48,466 bases of DNA from Psychrobacter proteolyticus (GTDB lineage: Bacteria > Pseudomonadota > Gammaproteobacteria > Pseudomonadales > Moraxellaceae). Shown here in pieces: positions 26,221-35,892 of this stretch. The translations under genes were made by a program, and so were the position numbers. Positions within the stretch are counted from its first letter, which is position 1. The number at the start of each line of letters is the position of its first letter. The stretch spans positions 1 through 48,466 of the forward strand of contig NZ_QLKS01000008.1 of NCBI RefSeq assembly GCF_003350005.1. Direction: 5' to 3'. The notes beneath the pieces were generated by a model. That model saw only the letters and a list, made by a program, of their open reading frames with translations. It was not told the origin of the DNA and did no database searches.

Positions 26221-29200
26221 TTAGAGGTCACTAGGTTTGCCATCTGGAGCTAACCATTTAGCAAACCATCCAGATAAATCATCCATCAAGGTATAGACGA
26301 CAGGAATAACAACCAAGCTCAATAGCGTAGAGGTTACCAGACCACCCAGTACCGCTGCTGCCATCGGTCGCCTAAAGGTAGGATCCGCATCGCCCCAACC
26401 AAATACTAGAGGCAACATACCTGCACCCATCGCAATGGTCGTCATGATAATAGGTCGTGCACGCTTGCGACATGCATCTACGATAGCTTCAAAACGTGCC
26501 AGACCTCGGCGCTGGGCAATCAACGCGTAATCGACCAACAGGATTGAGTTTTTGGTCGCAATACCCATGAGCATAATAAAGCCAATCATCGAAGGCATCG
26601 ATAAGCTGCTATTGGTAATAACCAAGCCAACAAACGCCCCACCGATCGACAGAGGTAGCGCCATCAGAATGGTAAAAGGCTGCAACAAACGACCAAATAG
26701 TAGAATCAGCACGCCTAAAATACAAACCACACCGACGGACATCGCAATGATAAAGCCACTAAAGAGGTCTGCCATATTTTCGGCTTGACCTTGATCGATG
26801 ATGGTAATCGAAGGTGGCAGTTGCTGCATGGTCGGTACTGCTTTGACCACTTGTACCAAATCGCCAAGCTCGCCACTCGCAGGTTGTACCGTGATACTAA
26901 TAGCACGCTCTCGATCCAGTCTGCTAATCTGCGCAGGCCCAGTGCCAAAGTCTAGCGTAGCTACCTCACCGACGCGTACACCTTGACCTACAGGCATAGT
27001 ACTCGGCACGTACAAACCTTCTAGTTGGCTAACATTTTGTTTAGCCACATCAGGTAGACGTACGACGATTGGTACTTGACGCGTATCAAGATTAAGCTTA
27101 GACAATTGCTGCTCGTAATCGCCTACGGTCGCCACACGTAAAGTCGTAGCGATATCTTGCGTGGTGACCCCTTTATCCGCCATTGCCAATCTATCTGGCG
27201 TTACCGTTAGCTCTTGACGTGGCAAACTGCGATCACTGGTCACAGCGCCTGCGCTTGGCAGACCTCGAATCTCAGACATGATTTTTTGTGCAGTTTGTTC
27301 AAGCAGTTGCGGGTTGGTACTGGTTAATGAAAAGTTATAGCCACTTTCACCACCACTCGATAGCCCGACTGTAAACCGTGCTCCTGGCACCTCTGTCATT
27401 AGTTTGCTAATTTTTCGCTCTATCTCTTGCTTGGTACCTCGTTCTGCACGCGGGGCAAGTACAATATCCAAGCCCGCGATGTTTTCAGCCTTGCCGCCAC
27501 CACCATCCGACGCACCCATCGACGCCTGCGCCTCTCCCACTGAGGTAAAGATATTGGTCACCTCAGGCATGGCCAAGATACGTGAACTCGCTAACGCCGC
27601 CACGCGCTCAGTATCTGCCAACGACACGTCAGGTGTCAGCTCAATAGCCACTCGAGTTTGATCGATATCGTTGTCAGGGATAAATGACGTCGGTAGCAGC
27701 TTAACTAGAGCTAGCGATGCCACAAATAAAATAAGCGTTGCACCCATGGTTATCCAGCGATGATGTAGGGTCCAAGACACAGTCTTAAGATAATACTTCA
27801 TCATCGCGCTTTGTTTTTCGACGTGCTTTTTCTCAGGTCGCAAGATGTAAGCTGCCATCATAGGGGTAATCAGGCGCGCTACCATCAGCGAGGCAAAAAT
27901 TGACAAGGCAGCCGTCCAACCAAACTGACGGAAAAACTGTCCAACGATACCGCCCATAAAGGCCGTTGGTAAAAACACTGCAATCAAAGTAAAAGTTGTG
28001 GCGACAACGGCCAGACCGATTTCATCAGCGGCTTCCATCGCCGCTTCATAAGGCGTCTTACCCATGCGTAGATGGCGTATGATGTTTTCGACTTCAACAA
28101 TTGCATCATCGACCAGCACCCCGATGACTAATGATAATGCCAGTAGTGAGATGATATTAAGACTAAAGCCAAACAGATACATACCCAAAAAGGTTGGAAT
28201 CACTGATAACGGCAAAGCGACCGCGGCAACGATAGTCGCGCGAATATTGCGCAAAAATAGGAAGACGACCACTACAGCCAACAGCCCACCTTCAATGAGC
28301 ATTCTTAACGAGGCTTCATAATCTTCTGCAATGGGTGTGGCTCGGTCATAGACTTTCTCAATACTGATATTGCCGACATCAGCAGTCAGCTTGGCAAGCT
28401 CCTCATCAACCAGCTCCATCACATCGACTTCACTGGCACCGCGCGAGCGAGTGATGTTAAATGCCACTACGGTTTGACCGTCTAGCTTAGCAATTGAGCT
28501 TGGATCTGCTGCTCCATCAGTGATTTTTGCCATACGTCCTAAAGCTTGTGTGCCCCCCGTAGGGACAGCCACTTGCAAATCGTTTAGCTCATTTGCTCGC
28601 TCAACGGCACCGAGAACACGGATGGTCTGAGTCGTATTGCCAACTTCCGCCTCCCCGCCAGAGCTATCCTGCTGGATGCCAGCGATTTGCTGCGATAATT
28701 GTGAAATAGAAAACTTTAGACCACTTAATGCAATTGGGTCAGCAGCAACCGTGATTTCACGCTGCAACCCGCCAACACGGCTCACGGTACTAACTCCTGG
28801 TATATCAGATAGCCGTTTGGTAACGGTATCATCAACAAACCACGATAGATCCTCCACGCTCATATTTTCAGCAGCAACAGAGTACGTAACTACTGGAAAT
28901 CCAGCAGTAGATACTTTGGTAATGATAGGATCGTTGGCTGCAGCTGGTAGATCACCACGTACTTCGCCGACTGCTGACCGCACATCGTCTACCGCTTCTT
29001 GAATGTCTTTTTCTAAGGTAAATTCAGTGGCAATGGTCGCCGCACCCGTCTGTAACGTGGTGCGAATATGACTCACGCCTTCGATACTGGTCAGTTTGTT
29101 TTCAATCTTTTTGGCGATATCGTTTTCGAGCTGTGAAGGCGCAGCACCTGGTAGCGTCACCGTGACCACCACCGCTGGCAAATCTATGTCCGGAAACTGT

Positions 29201-29310
29201 TGGACTTTCATTTTCATGAAACCGTAAATGCCGCCCAACGTCAGCAGCACAAACAGCAAGATAGCAACGAGCGGGTTCTTTATTGAATAAGCGGAGACGT
29301 TTAAGCTCAT
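26221..29310 (-). CDS. RND (HAE1) efflux pump inner-membrane permease
   Basis: A 1029-residue proton-driven multidrug exporter of the AcrB class. The N-terminal transmembrane anchor is followed by G-A-A-P-S-Q-L-E-N-D-I, the repeated porter domains, and the TM4 motif G-V-L-V-D-D-A-I-V-E-V-E-N with the paired aspartates of proton relay. The second-half segment has GIATKNSILLVDYA, and R-A-R-P-I-I-M-T-T is near the end. Twelve membrane helices are expected. The start overlaps the adaptor stop by 4 bp (ATGA). No outer-membrane channel gene is in the operon, so it must borrow one. Substrate unknown. Confidence 0.95.
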   Translation of the reverse strand: MSLNVSAYSIKNPLVAILLFVLLTLGGIYGFMKMKVQQFPDIDLPAVVVTVTLPGAAPSQLENDIAKKIENKLTSIEGVSHIRTTLQTGAATIATEFTLEKDIQEAVDDVRSAVGEVRGDLPAAANDPIITKVSTAGFPVVTYSVAAENMSVEDLSWFVDDTVTKRLSDIPGVSTVSRVGGLQREITVAADPIALSGLKFSISQLSQQIAGIQQDSSGGEAEVGNTTQTIRVLGAVERANELNDLQVAVPTGGTQALGRMAKITDGAADPSSIAKLDGQTVVAFNITRSRGASEVDVMELVDEELAKLTADVGNISIEKVYDRATPIAEDYEASLRMLIEGGLLAVVVVFLFLRNIRATIVAAVALPLSVIPTFLGMYLFGFSLNIISLLALSLVIGVLVDDAIVEVENIIRHLRMGKTPYEAAMEAADEIGLAVVATTFTLIAVFLPTAFMGGIVGQFFRQFGWTAALSIFASLMVARLITPMMAAYILRPEKKHVEKQSAMMKYYLKTVSWTLHHRWITMGATLILFVASLALVKLLPTSFIPDNDIDQTRVAIELTPDVSLADTERVAALASSRILAMPEVTNIFTSVGEAQASMGASDGGGGKAENIAGLDIVLAPRAERGTKQEIERKISKLMTEVPGARFTVGLSSGGESGYNFSLTSTNPQLLEQTAQKIMSEIRGLPSAGAVTSDRSLPRQELTVTPDRLAMADKGVTTQDIATTLRVATVGDYEQQLSKLNLDTRQVPIVVRLPDVAKQNVSQLEGLYVPSTMPVGQGVRVGEVATLDFGTGPAQISRLDRERAISITVQPASGELGDLVQVVKAVPTMQQLPPSITIIDQGQAENMADLFSGFIIAMSVGVVCILGVLILLFGRLLQPFTILMALPLSIGGAFVGLVITNSSLSMPSMIGFIMLMGIATKNSILLVDYALIAQRRGLARFEAIVDACRKRARPIIMTTIAMGAGMLPLVFGWGDADPTFRRPMAAAVLGGLVTSTLLSLVVIPVVYTLMDDLSGWFAKWLAPDGKPSDL

Positions 29311-30599
29311 GGCTGTGCCTGCACTGGCTTACTGGTTTGAGACACACCATTAACAACACGCACTAAGTCACCATCATTTAAGAAGCTACCGCCCTGTTTT
29401 ACGATACGACTGTCACTTGGCAAAGGCTCTAACACTGCTACGCTCTCGCCTAATCGCTCACCCAATGTCACTCGCTGCTGCTTGATACGTCCCATCGATC
29501 GATCGTCTCGAGTAGTCGACTCGGTAACGAGCATTACATAGTCATAACCATCATTGCTGACCACGGCGCTATTAGGAATCGTTTGCGTACTGGTACTTCC
29601 CAATAGGAACTTACCTGTTTGGTACATGCCTGCCCGTATCTTTGAGTTGGCAGCTAGGCTGGCATAAATCGTAATTTGACGGTTGTTGTCTGCGGTTGGT
29701 GCGATGCGGTTTACTTGCCCCATCACTGTATCACCACCCGGCAGACTGACTTGTACAGGCGTACCGACATTTATATCACCGATAAGCTTAGGATCTATAT
29801 CTGCTCGCCATTCCAAAACCCTGCCTTTAATAATCGTAAATAACGGATCCCCGCCTGCCACTTGACCGACTTCTACCATTTTTTCACTGATAATACCGCT
29901 GACAGGAGCGACGACTTTCGCGTTCTCTAATGTCAAACGCTGATTGCTCAAACGGGCTTTGGATGCTTGCAAAGAAGCTCTGGCACGGACTTCCGAGGTA
30001 CGGTAGCGGTCGGCTTCTTGTTTGCTGATGGCATCGATATCGATCAATGGAAGCACACGTGCAGCATCAGCGCTGGCATTGGCAAGGGTGGCTTCCGCTT
30101 CTGCGACATCTGCTTGCGCCTGTAGTACTTGCTGCTCCATAGCATCAGTATCGAACACGGCTAAAACTTGACCCGCTCTGACGCGGTCGCCTTCTTCGAC
30201 CAAAATACGCTCGATAGCCACACCATTGACTTTTGCACTGACATTCGCAGTATCTTTAGCATTGATGGTTCCATCGGCACTGAGCGTGCTGCCGATATCA
30301 TCTTGGCTTGGACTGACTGTTTCTACTGAGAGTACTGATTGCTCAATACTGGCATCGCTACCAGTTGCCTGATCGTTTGCGACAGAATTAGCAGTTGCTG
30401 ACTCATCTGTAGCTGCATTACTATCATTGCCCCAATATTTGCCAAGCAGCACCCCTATCACTAGCACGGCTGCCAACACGGGCCACAACCATATTGGTGG
30501 TTTTGCAGATGGTCTTTGAGATACAGTGTCAGTTTGACGATATGGCGGCAACTCAGCTTCAGCTGACGGCTTAGAATGGGTTTCTTCAAAATCGCTCAT
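29307..30599 (-). CDS. RND efflux periplasmic adaptor subunit
   Basis: A 430-residue membrane-fusion protein linking the RND permease to an outer-membrane channel. A single N-terminal membrane segment (IWLWPVLAAVLVIGVLLG, about 36-53) anchors it, and no lipobox is seen. It is followed by a Ser/Ala/Asp linker, the lipoyl half V-L-V-E-E-G-D-R-V-R-A-G-Q-V-L-A, a coiled-coil hairpin rich in Ala and Glu (about 150-215), the second lipoyl half with APVSGIISEKMVEVGQVAGGDPLFTI, and the beta-barrel domain. The first gene of the pair, with AGAGAG before the ATG. Confidence 0.94.
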   Translation of the reverse strand: MSDFEETHSKPSAEAELPPYRQTDTVSQRPSAKPPIWLWPVLAAVLVIGVLLGKYWGNDSNAATDESATANSVANDQATGSDASIEQSVLSVETVSPSQDDIGSTLSADGTINAKDTANVSAKVNGVAIERILVEEGDRVRAGQVLAVFDTDAMEQQVLQAQADVAEAEATLANASADAARVLPLIDIDAISKQEADRYRTSEVRARASLQASKARLSNQRLTLENAKVVAPVSGIISEKMVEVGQVAGGDPLFTIIKGRVLEWRADIDPKLIGDINVGTPVQVSLPGGDTVMGQVNRIAPTADNNRQITIYASLAANSKIRAGMYQTGKFLLGSTSTQTIPNSAVVSNDGYDYVMLVTESTTRDDRSMGRIKQQRVTLGERLGESVAVLEPLPSDSRIVKQGGSFLNDGDLVRVVNGVSQTSKPVQAQP

Positions 30600-30757
30600 G
30601 ATAACTCTCTGTAGGTACAGTCAATATTGAAATACTCGATATAGAATGACTAAAAATATCAATCAGTCACAGCAATAATAAAAAGTGGCACGCAATCGAA
30701 GCAATTTTTGGATAGTCTGATATAGGGCTATGAGCGTTACTTACAGAGAGTATTACG

Positions 30758-30874
30758 ATGTTCTCTAAAGCACTGTTTATTATTATAATAGTTCATCAAA
30801 TTATCGAGAATAGCATATATTTAGTCATCATCTTATTTTTATATATAGTGTCTAGCGTTCATAAATTTAATTGA
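30758..30874 (+). CDS. Possible 38-residue hydrophobic small protein
   Basis: An ATG frame in the gap between the RND adaptor and recG encodes a 38-residue peptide, almost entirely hydrophobic: F-I-I-I-I-V-H-Q-I-I then Y-L-V-I-I-L-F-L-Y-I-V, with Lys residues near both ends, as in single-pass small membrane proteins. A weak AGAGAG is 9-10 bp upstream. The DNA is AT-rich, so chance is quite possible. The rest of the 30600-31096 gap holds only the inverted repeat below and the presumed adaptor promoter. Confidence 0.22.
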   Translation: MFSKALFIIIIVHQIIENSIYLVIILFLYIVSSVHKFN

Positions 30875-30940
30875 AACTTAGACCGAATATCTGTGCAACG
30901 TTCAAGGCATATCGACCGATTTAAAGAAATAAGAGCGCGT

Positions 30941-30983
30941 ATAGTCAGTCGTTGAATCTTTGATGTATTCAACGACTGACTAT
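30941..30983. repeat. Perfect 17-bp inverted repeat
   Basis: ATAGTCAGTCGTTGAAT and ATTCAACGACTGACTAT are exact complements separated by 9 bases. No T-run follows on either strand. It lies 114 bp after the recG stop on the recG transcript, so it could be a 3'-end stabilising hairpin, a protein site or a repeat-family member. Confidence 0.75.
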
Positions 30984-31096
30984 GGATGGAGTATCGTTTA
31001 TAAAGAATGTTAACGTTATGGCCATGCTGTTTGATTATATCCAGAGCTATATTCAATGACATATCAAACCCATTTGCCGATACTAAGCACTAAAAA

Positions 31097-33448
31097 CTAA
31101 GCATTGGTATAACGACTTGCCTCAGGCATCCAGCGATGAATCAATTGACTGACATCTGCTTTTCGCGCAGGGTCTGCTATCAAATGCTTCGCTAACCGCT
31201 GAGCAATGGCAAATAATTGCTCATCACGGATCAGATCAGCCAGATAGTAGCCAACGTTACCCGTTTGACGTTTGCCTAACAGCTCTCCTGGCCCACGTAA
31301 TTCTAAGTCTTTTTGAGCAATGACAAATCCATCGGTACTATCGCGTAGGACATTTAGTCGCTCAGTACCTGTCTCTGATAGCGGCTTTTGATATAACAGT
31401 ACACAGAAGCTTTTGGTCGAGCCACGTCCGACTCGCCCGCGCAGCTGATGCAATTGGGATAGCCCCAAACGCTCTGCATTTTCGATAACCATTAACGATG
31501 CATTGGGTACATCGACCCCTACCTCGATGACGGTCGTCGCAATCAATAAGTCCAAATTACCTGCTTTGAACTCCTGCATAATGGCTTGCTTATCAGCAGA
31601 CTTCATTTTGCCATGTACCAGTCCAATACGAATATCTAGACGTTCATTTAAGTCTTCATAAGTGGCTTCAGCTGCCTGCGCATCCAATACGCTAGACGCT
31701 TCTACCAGTGAGCATACCCAGTACGCTTGCCTGCCCGCTTCGCAGTTAATCGCAATACGTTCTATTACCTCGTCGCGTCGATTGCGATCGATGGTTACCG
31801 TCGTAATTGGGGTACGCCCCGGTGGCAACTCATCAATAATTGAGGTATCCATATCGCCATAAACGCTCATCGCTAAGGTTCTTGGAATCGGTGTTGCGGT
31901 CATGATTAGCTGGTGTGGGGTACTGTTAGCCACGCCTTTATTGGTCAATGCCATACGCTGCTCAACACCGAATCGATGCTGCTCATCAATGATAACCAAG
32001 CCTAATTTAGCGAACTGAACTTGCTCCTGAAACAGTGCATGAGTACCGACCACCACTTGCACGGTATTTTCTGCAACCGCTTCCAAAGCTTCACGGCGCT
32101 GTTTGGCCGTTTGCTTACCGGCAAGCCAACCGACACCAATACCTAATGGCTCAAACCATTGCTTAAAATTCAGTAGATGCTGCTCTGCCAAAATCTCAGT
32201 CGGTGCCATTACCGCGACCTGCCAGCCGCTATCGAGCGCATAACCCGCTGCTCCTGCTGCAACCAATGTCTTGCCAGCACCCACATCTCCCTGTACCAGT
32301 CGTAGCATCGGAATTGAGGTTGCCATATCCGCAGTGATGTCTTTCATCACTCTTTTTTGCGCACCCGTTAAATCAAAAGGCAATGCAGAAAACAGCTTGT
32401 CAGCAAGAGGACTATTGGTAGTACATTTGGGCGCTTTATGCTGATGTAGCTGCTGGCGACGATATAGCAAACTGAGCTGATGCGCAGTCAACTCTTCAAT
32501 AATCAAGCGCTGGCAAGCAGCATGCGTACGGGCACTGAGTTGAGTGAATAGTTTGTATTGCTGAGACGCGCTGGTATAAGTAGGCGGCGTATGCAGCAGT
32601 ACCAATGCTTCAAATATCGTTAAATTATAGACATTGTGCTGAGCAATACTGGCAGCGACGTTATGTATGTCATTATCTGCCTGATAGTTAGAGGGACTGG
32701 GCTTGTATACGCTATTGCCAATCGCGTTATCAGGTACACTGCGTGCTAATGTCGAAAAAATATCTTCGGTATATTCGGCCTCTGACACCGCTGATTTAGA
32801 TGGCTCAAAAGGCACTAATGGTAAATCGGATACAACTGCAAAATCTTCAGCCGTAAACAATGTCATAGGCAAACCTTGGCTCCGAACTGTTTGCAATGCC
32901 AGTTTAATTAAAGTGCGCAGCTTGTTTTGATGTAAGCCTTTGACTGTAGGGTAAATAGGCTGCAATCCCGTATCGGTCATGACTGTATTATCAGTGATAA
33001 CTTGATATTCAGGATGATGTATCTGCTTACCGTAACGGCTGACTTTGACCTCACCAAATAGCTGTAAACGCGTTCCCAAATTCATGGTCTGTACCAGACC
33101 ACGATAGACCTTAAAAAACCGTAACGATATCGTACCCGTATCATCGTCCACCGTCACAGTCATCCCACTGCGCTTGGTATCGACATGGACGATATGACCG
33201 GTAATTAGCGCTGACTGTCCATGCTCTACATCGGCGATTGATACCAGTCGACTACGATCCTCATAATCACGAGGCAAATGTAATAGCAAATCGAATATCC
33301 GCTTGATATTCAATTGCGCCAACTGCTCTGCGACTTTTACCCCCACACCTGCTAGCGCAGACACTGGCATATCTAGTGCTGACAGCGGCATGTCAGATCT
33401 AAAGTGATCTAATGAGTTAGATGAGGCATGACTCTCCGATATTGGCAT
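31097..33448 (-). CDS. recG: ATP-dependent DNA helicase RecG
   Basis: It regresses stalled replication forks and processes branched DNA. The N-terminal wedge domain includes the P-V-S-A-L-A-G-V-G-V-K helix-hairpin and L-L-L-H-L-P-R-D-Y-E-D-R. The helicase core shows Walker A GDVGAGKT, the DEQHRFGVEQR box, TATPIPRTLA, and C-terminal E-V-G-V-D-V-P-N-A and RGRVGRG. At 783 residues it is longer than E. coli RecG (693), from a N-terminal tail and an insertion before the helicase domain (YTEDIF to about QADNDIH). I chose ATG at 33448 because the longer TTG start at 33463 overlaps the AGGA ribosome site. Confidence 0.96.
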   Translation of the reverse strand: MPISESHASSNSLDHFRSDMPLSALDMPVSALAGVGVKVAEQLAQLNIKRIFDLLLHLPRDYEDRSRLVSIADVEHGQSALITGHIVHVDTKRSGMTVTVDDDTGTISLRFFKVYRGLVQTMNLGTRLQLFGEVKVSRYGKQIHHPEYQVITDNTVMTDTGLQPIYPTVKGLHQNKLRTLIKLALQTVRSQGLPMTLFTAEDFAVVSDLPLVPFEPSKSAVSEAEYTEDIFSTLARSVPDNAIGNSVYKPSPSNYQADNDIHNVAASIAQHNVYNLTIFEALVLLHTPPTYTSASQQYKLFTQLSARTHAACQRLIIEELTAHQLSLLYRRQQLHQHKAPKCTTNSPLADKLFSALPFDLTGAQKRVMKDITADMATSIPMLRLVQGDVGAGKTLVAAGAAGYALDSGWQVAVMAPTEILAEQHLLNFKQWFEPLGIGVGWLAGKQTAKQRREALEAVAENTVQVVVGTHALFQEQVQFAKLGLVIIDEQHRFGVEQRMALTNKGVANSTPHQLIMTATPIPRTLAMSVYGDMDTSIIDELPPGRTPITTVTIDRNRRDEVIERIAINCEAGRQAYWVCSLVEASSVLDAQAAEATYEDLNERLDIRIGLVHGKMKSADKQAIMQEFKAGNLDLLIATTVIEVGVDVPNASLMVIENAERLGLSQLHQLRGRVGRGSTKSFCVLLYQKPLSETGTERLNVLRDSTDGFVIAQKDLELRGPGELLGKRQTGNVGYYLADLIRDEQLFAIAQRLAKHLIADPARKADVSQLIHRWMPEASRYTNA

Positions 33449-33727
33449 TAAAGATCCTAACAATATTATTTTTAATTTTTGTATGCTAAATCGAGCATTT
33501 TTAATAGGCTGTACATGATGACTTGTAGCATAGAATAGCTATAACGATAGTACGTATAAAAAGTCGACTCATTTCATTATAGCTGACAATACAATTGCTT
33601 ATGCTAGGCTATTTAGTAAAATAGCATCTATACAGTCCATCTACTATAGATAAACCGCTTCTTCTCATCATACCAATAACTGATGTCTGATTTTTTGAAT
33701 TGTGGCAATTTCATAAGGTGTTTTTCT

Positions 33728-34732
33728 ATGCTTATTTCTATTTTGCCTCGTCAGTTGCTTCATAACTTAATTCGTCATAATCTAAAACTACTGAGGTTGA
33801 GCTTAATACCAATTCTCGGTTTGTATATTAATGCGTGTAGCACGTTGCCATCGACTATTCCTGCCACACCAGAGCCAGTTATTAAGGTTCCTACTGTCGC
33901 ACTGGTATTGGGTGGTGGCGGTGCGAAAGGGTTTGCTCATGTGGGCGTCATTAAGGCGCTAGAAGAAAACGGTATCAAACCAACATTGGTAGTCGGTACG
34001 AGTGTGGGTAGCTTGATTGGTAGCTTATACGCCAGTGGTTACACGCCTGCACAGCTTGAGCAATTGGCACTGACCACTACAGATAGCCAGCTCACAGACT
34101 TTACCTTGTCCAATCAAGGTTTTATTGAAGGTATTAAGTTAAAAAACTTTATTAATAGCAAAGTGAATGCACAAGCCATAGAAGACTTCCCCATTACTTT
34201 TGCAGCAATCGCAGCAGAAAAACACACTCTGAAGAAAACAGTCTTTACCACTGGCGACGCTGGGCTTGCCGTACAAGCATCCTGTAGCGTGCCCAATATT
34301 TTTATTGCTCCACGTATTCCTGAAAAGGTCGGTAAAAAATATATCGATGGCGGTGTGGTCAGTTTAGTACCAGTAGATAGCGCCTATGACTTAGGTGCTG
34401 ATATTGTCATTGCTGTAGATGTGACGGGAGCTCAAGGCAGCAATAATACGAGCAATCAAATACCGACTATGAATTCATTAAGTGACTTTTGGGGCTTTCT
34501 CGAAACCAATATTCTAGTTACTAACCTGACTGCTAATCGCTCCGTATCAAGTCAGAGTGAGCGGAATCGAGCTGATATTGTTATTACTCCCAATGTCAGT
34601 CGTAACAGTTCGATAGATACTAGGCAGCGACGCAGTCTAATACAAGCAGGCGCTCAAGCGACAACGCCACAAATCAATGCCATTAAACAACTTATCCAAG
34701 AGAAATCTAGTAGCAAATATGCCACGCTGTAG
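33728..34732 (+). CDS. Patatin-like phospholipase, probable lipoprotein
   Basis: It is likely a serine acyl hydrolase (RssA/NTE family) on the periplasmic side. The patatin motifs are an oxyanion loop G-G-G-G-A-K-G-F, the nucleophile elbow G-T-S-V-G-S, and the dyad Asp in Y-I-D-G-G-V-V. The N-terminus has a basic and hydrophobic stretch ending I-N-A-C, a plausible lipobox with Cys near residue 36. The ATG at 33728 has a well-spaced AAGG; the longer start at 33683 would put 15 polar residues before the signal. A possible -35/-10 (TTGCTT, TAAAAT, 16-bp spacing) lies at about 33596-33623. It ends at a strong terminator. Confidence 0.87.
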   Translation: MLISILPRQLLHNLIRHNLKLLRLSLIPILGLYINACSTLPSTIPATPEPVIKVPTVALVLGGGGAKGFAHVGVIKALEENGIKPTLVVGTSVGSLIGSLYASGYTPAQLEQLALTTTDSQLTDFTLSNQGFIEGIKLKNFINSKVNAQAIEDFPITFAAIAAEKHTLKKTVFTTGDAGLAVQASCSVPNIFIAPRIPEKVGKKYIDGGVVSLVPVDSAYDLGADIVIAVDVTGAQGSNNTSNQIPTMNSLSDFWGFLETNILVTNLTANRSVSSQSERNRADIVITPNVSRNSSIDTRQRRSLIQAGAQATTPQINAIKQLIQEKSSSKYATL

Positions 34733-34786
34733 CTGAGTATTGTTCCTTACTTATCAGTAAAATTATCAAACGTCCTAACAGACCAT

Positions 34787-34823
34787 AAAAAAGCACCGCA
34801 GCTATAAACTGTGGTGCTTTTTT
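34787..34823. terminator. Bidirectional terminator after the patatin gene
   Basis: GCACCGCAG pairs with CTGTGGTGC (one G-T) around a 7-base loop, with A-run and T-run flanks. It serves both the plus-strand patatin gene and the convergent secreted-protein gene. Confidence 0.9.
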
Positions 34824-34906
34824 ATTGGTAGTTTTCAGTACTAAATGGATAGTTTTCAGTGCTAACTACATCAATGCTAGCTAAATTCTAATCCAAAAAT
34901 TCAAGA

Positions 34907-35503
34907 CTATTTAACGCGTGCGCGATATTTTACAGCGACGGTATCATTTAGACCTACGCCTTCTAGGTCCCAACGTACCGCTTTATAGTATTTAAGCGCG
35001 ACATCTTGTAATTGATTATCAACTTTGGTACGTAATGGCATACGGGCAAAATTATTGCCATCTACACTGCCGTACGGGAATTCAGGGGCAACTGTCTTTA
35101 ACAGTTCTACCTGCTCTGGGATACTCATCGTAACGGTCATTTTACGTACGCGATCTGCATTGGTATTGGTAAAGTACCCTTGATACTCCAATACATTGCC
35201 TGACTGCAAACGAGTATTGGTATCTACAGGGACGAGTACTTCTTGACCATTGGCATCAACGCTGACCAACGACGCTGTAATTCTGCTGTTAACGGCTTGA
35301 GCACTTGAGTTGCTGCTCTTATTGGCATTTGTCTGAATAGCCATTGAGCTATCAACCGCTTGCTCTGGTGTTGGCAGCATCGCTGAGGCTTGTGTGACGA
35401 CCATTGCACCGATGAGCGTACCGGCAACAACGTGAAATAAGCGGTGGCCGCTCCAAGCACTGAACGGGCTAGCAAACTGGTTACTTTTTTTCATGATTTT
35501 CAT
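34907..35503 (-). CDS. Secreted protein with a DUF11-like domain, function unknown
   Basis: A 198-residue protein with a Sec signal peptide (basic start, hydrophobic VVAGTLIGAMVV, cleavage after A-S-A at about 41). The mature part has a beta-rich stretch: VPVDTNTRLQSGNVLEYQGYFTNTNADRV then MTVTMSIPEQVELL, which resembles the conserved-repeat/DUF11 fold of surface proteins, where a 'temporary' beta-sandwich starts with G-x-x-L-x-Y. There is no obvious catalytic motif. ATG at 35494 (Met4) is an alternative start with better spacing to AGGGA. It is divergent from argA. Confidence 0.65.
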   Translation of the reverse strand: MKIMKKSNQFASPFSAWSGHRLFHVVAGTLIGAMVVTQASAMLPTPEQAVDSSMAIQTNANKSSNSSAQAVNSRITASLVSVDANGQEVLVPVDTNTRLQSGNVLEYQGYFTNTNADRVRKMTVTMSIPEQVELLKTVAPEFPYGSVDGNNFARMPLRTKVDNQLQDVALKYYKAVRWDLEGVGLNDTVAVKYRARVK

Positions 35504-35892
35504 TATCCCTGGTTGATATATCGGTAAAACACAGATGGTGCAACTTAAGTTATTTTTATAATTTGTTCAACAGATAAAACGCATTACGATGTATATAAGA
35601 TATCGCTGTGAAATAGTTCATACAATCTATCAAACACATGAACTCACTTATCTAACCTGATTATCTTCGCTCAGCATCTGTAAAGCAATAGCGCTTAGCA
35701 TAACAAAAAGCATTTGTACGTACATTAACCCAGTGTTGAGGTTGTGTATATCAGCGATTGGCAATCAGAATGCTTGAATACAGCTGAAATAAAAGATAGC
35801 TCATAACCGCGTTTTTTGCTATGGTAAATCTTTAGCGTTAGGCATTTTTTTGCTGCGCCCCTTTTCTTATTCTAACGACTACTGCTCCCATT
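35504..35892. other. Divergent intergenic region, no gene seen
   Basis: This 389-bp AT-rich stretch between the secreted-protein gene and argA must hold both promoters. An extended -10-like TGCTATGGT precedes argA. I see no RNA gene, repeat or ARG-box-like palindrome that I can defend. Confidence 0.5.

Noticed and set aside
30859..31062. 67-residue minus-strand ORF after recG
   Set aside because: It runs through the 17-bp inverted repeat, has no ribosome site and no recognisable protein features.
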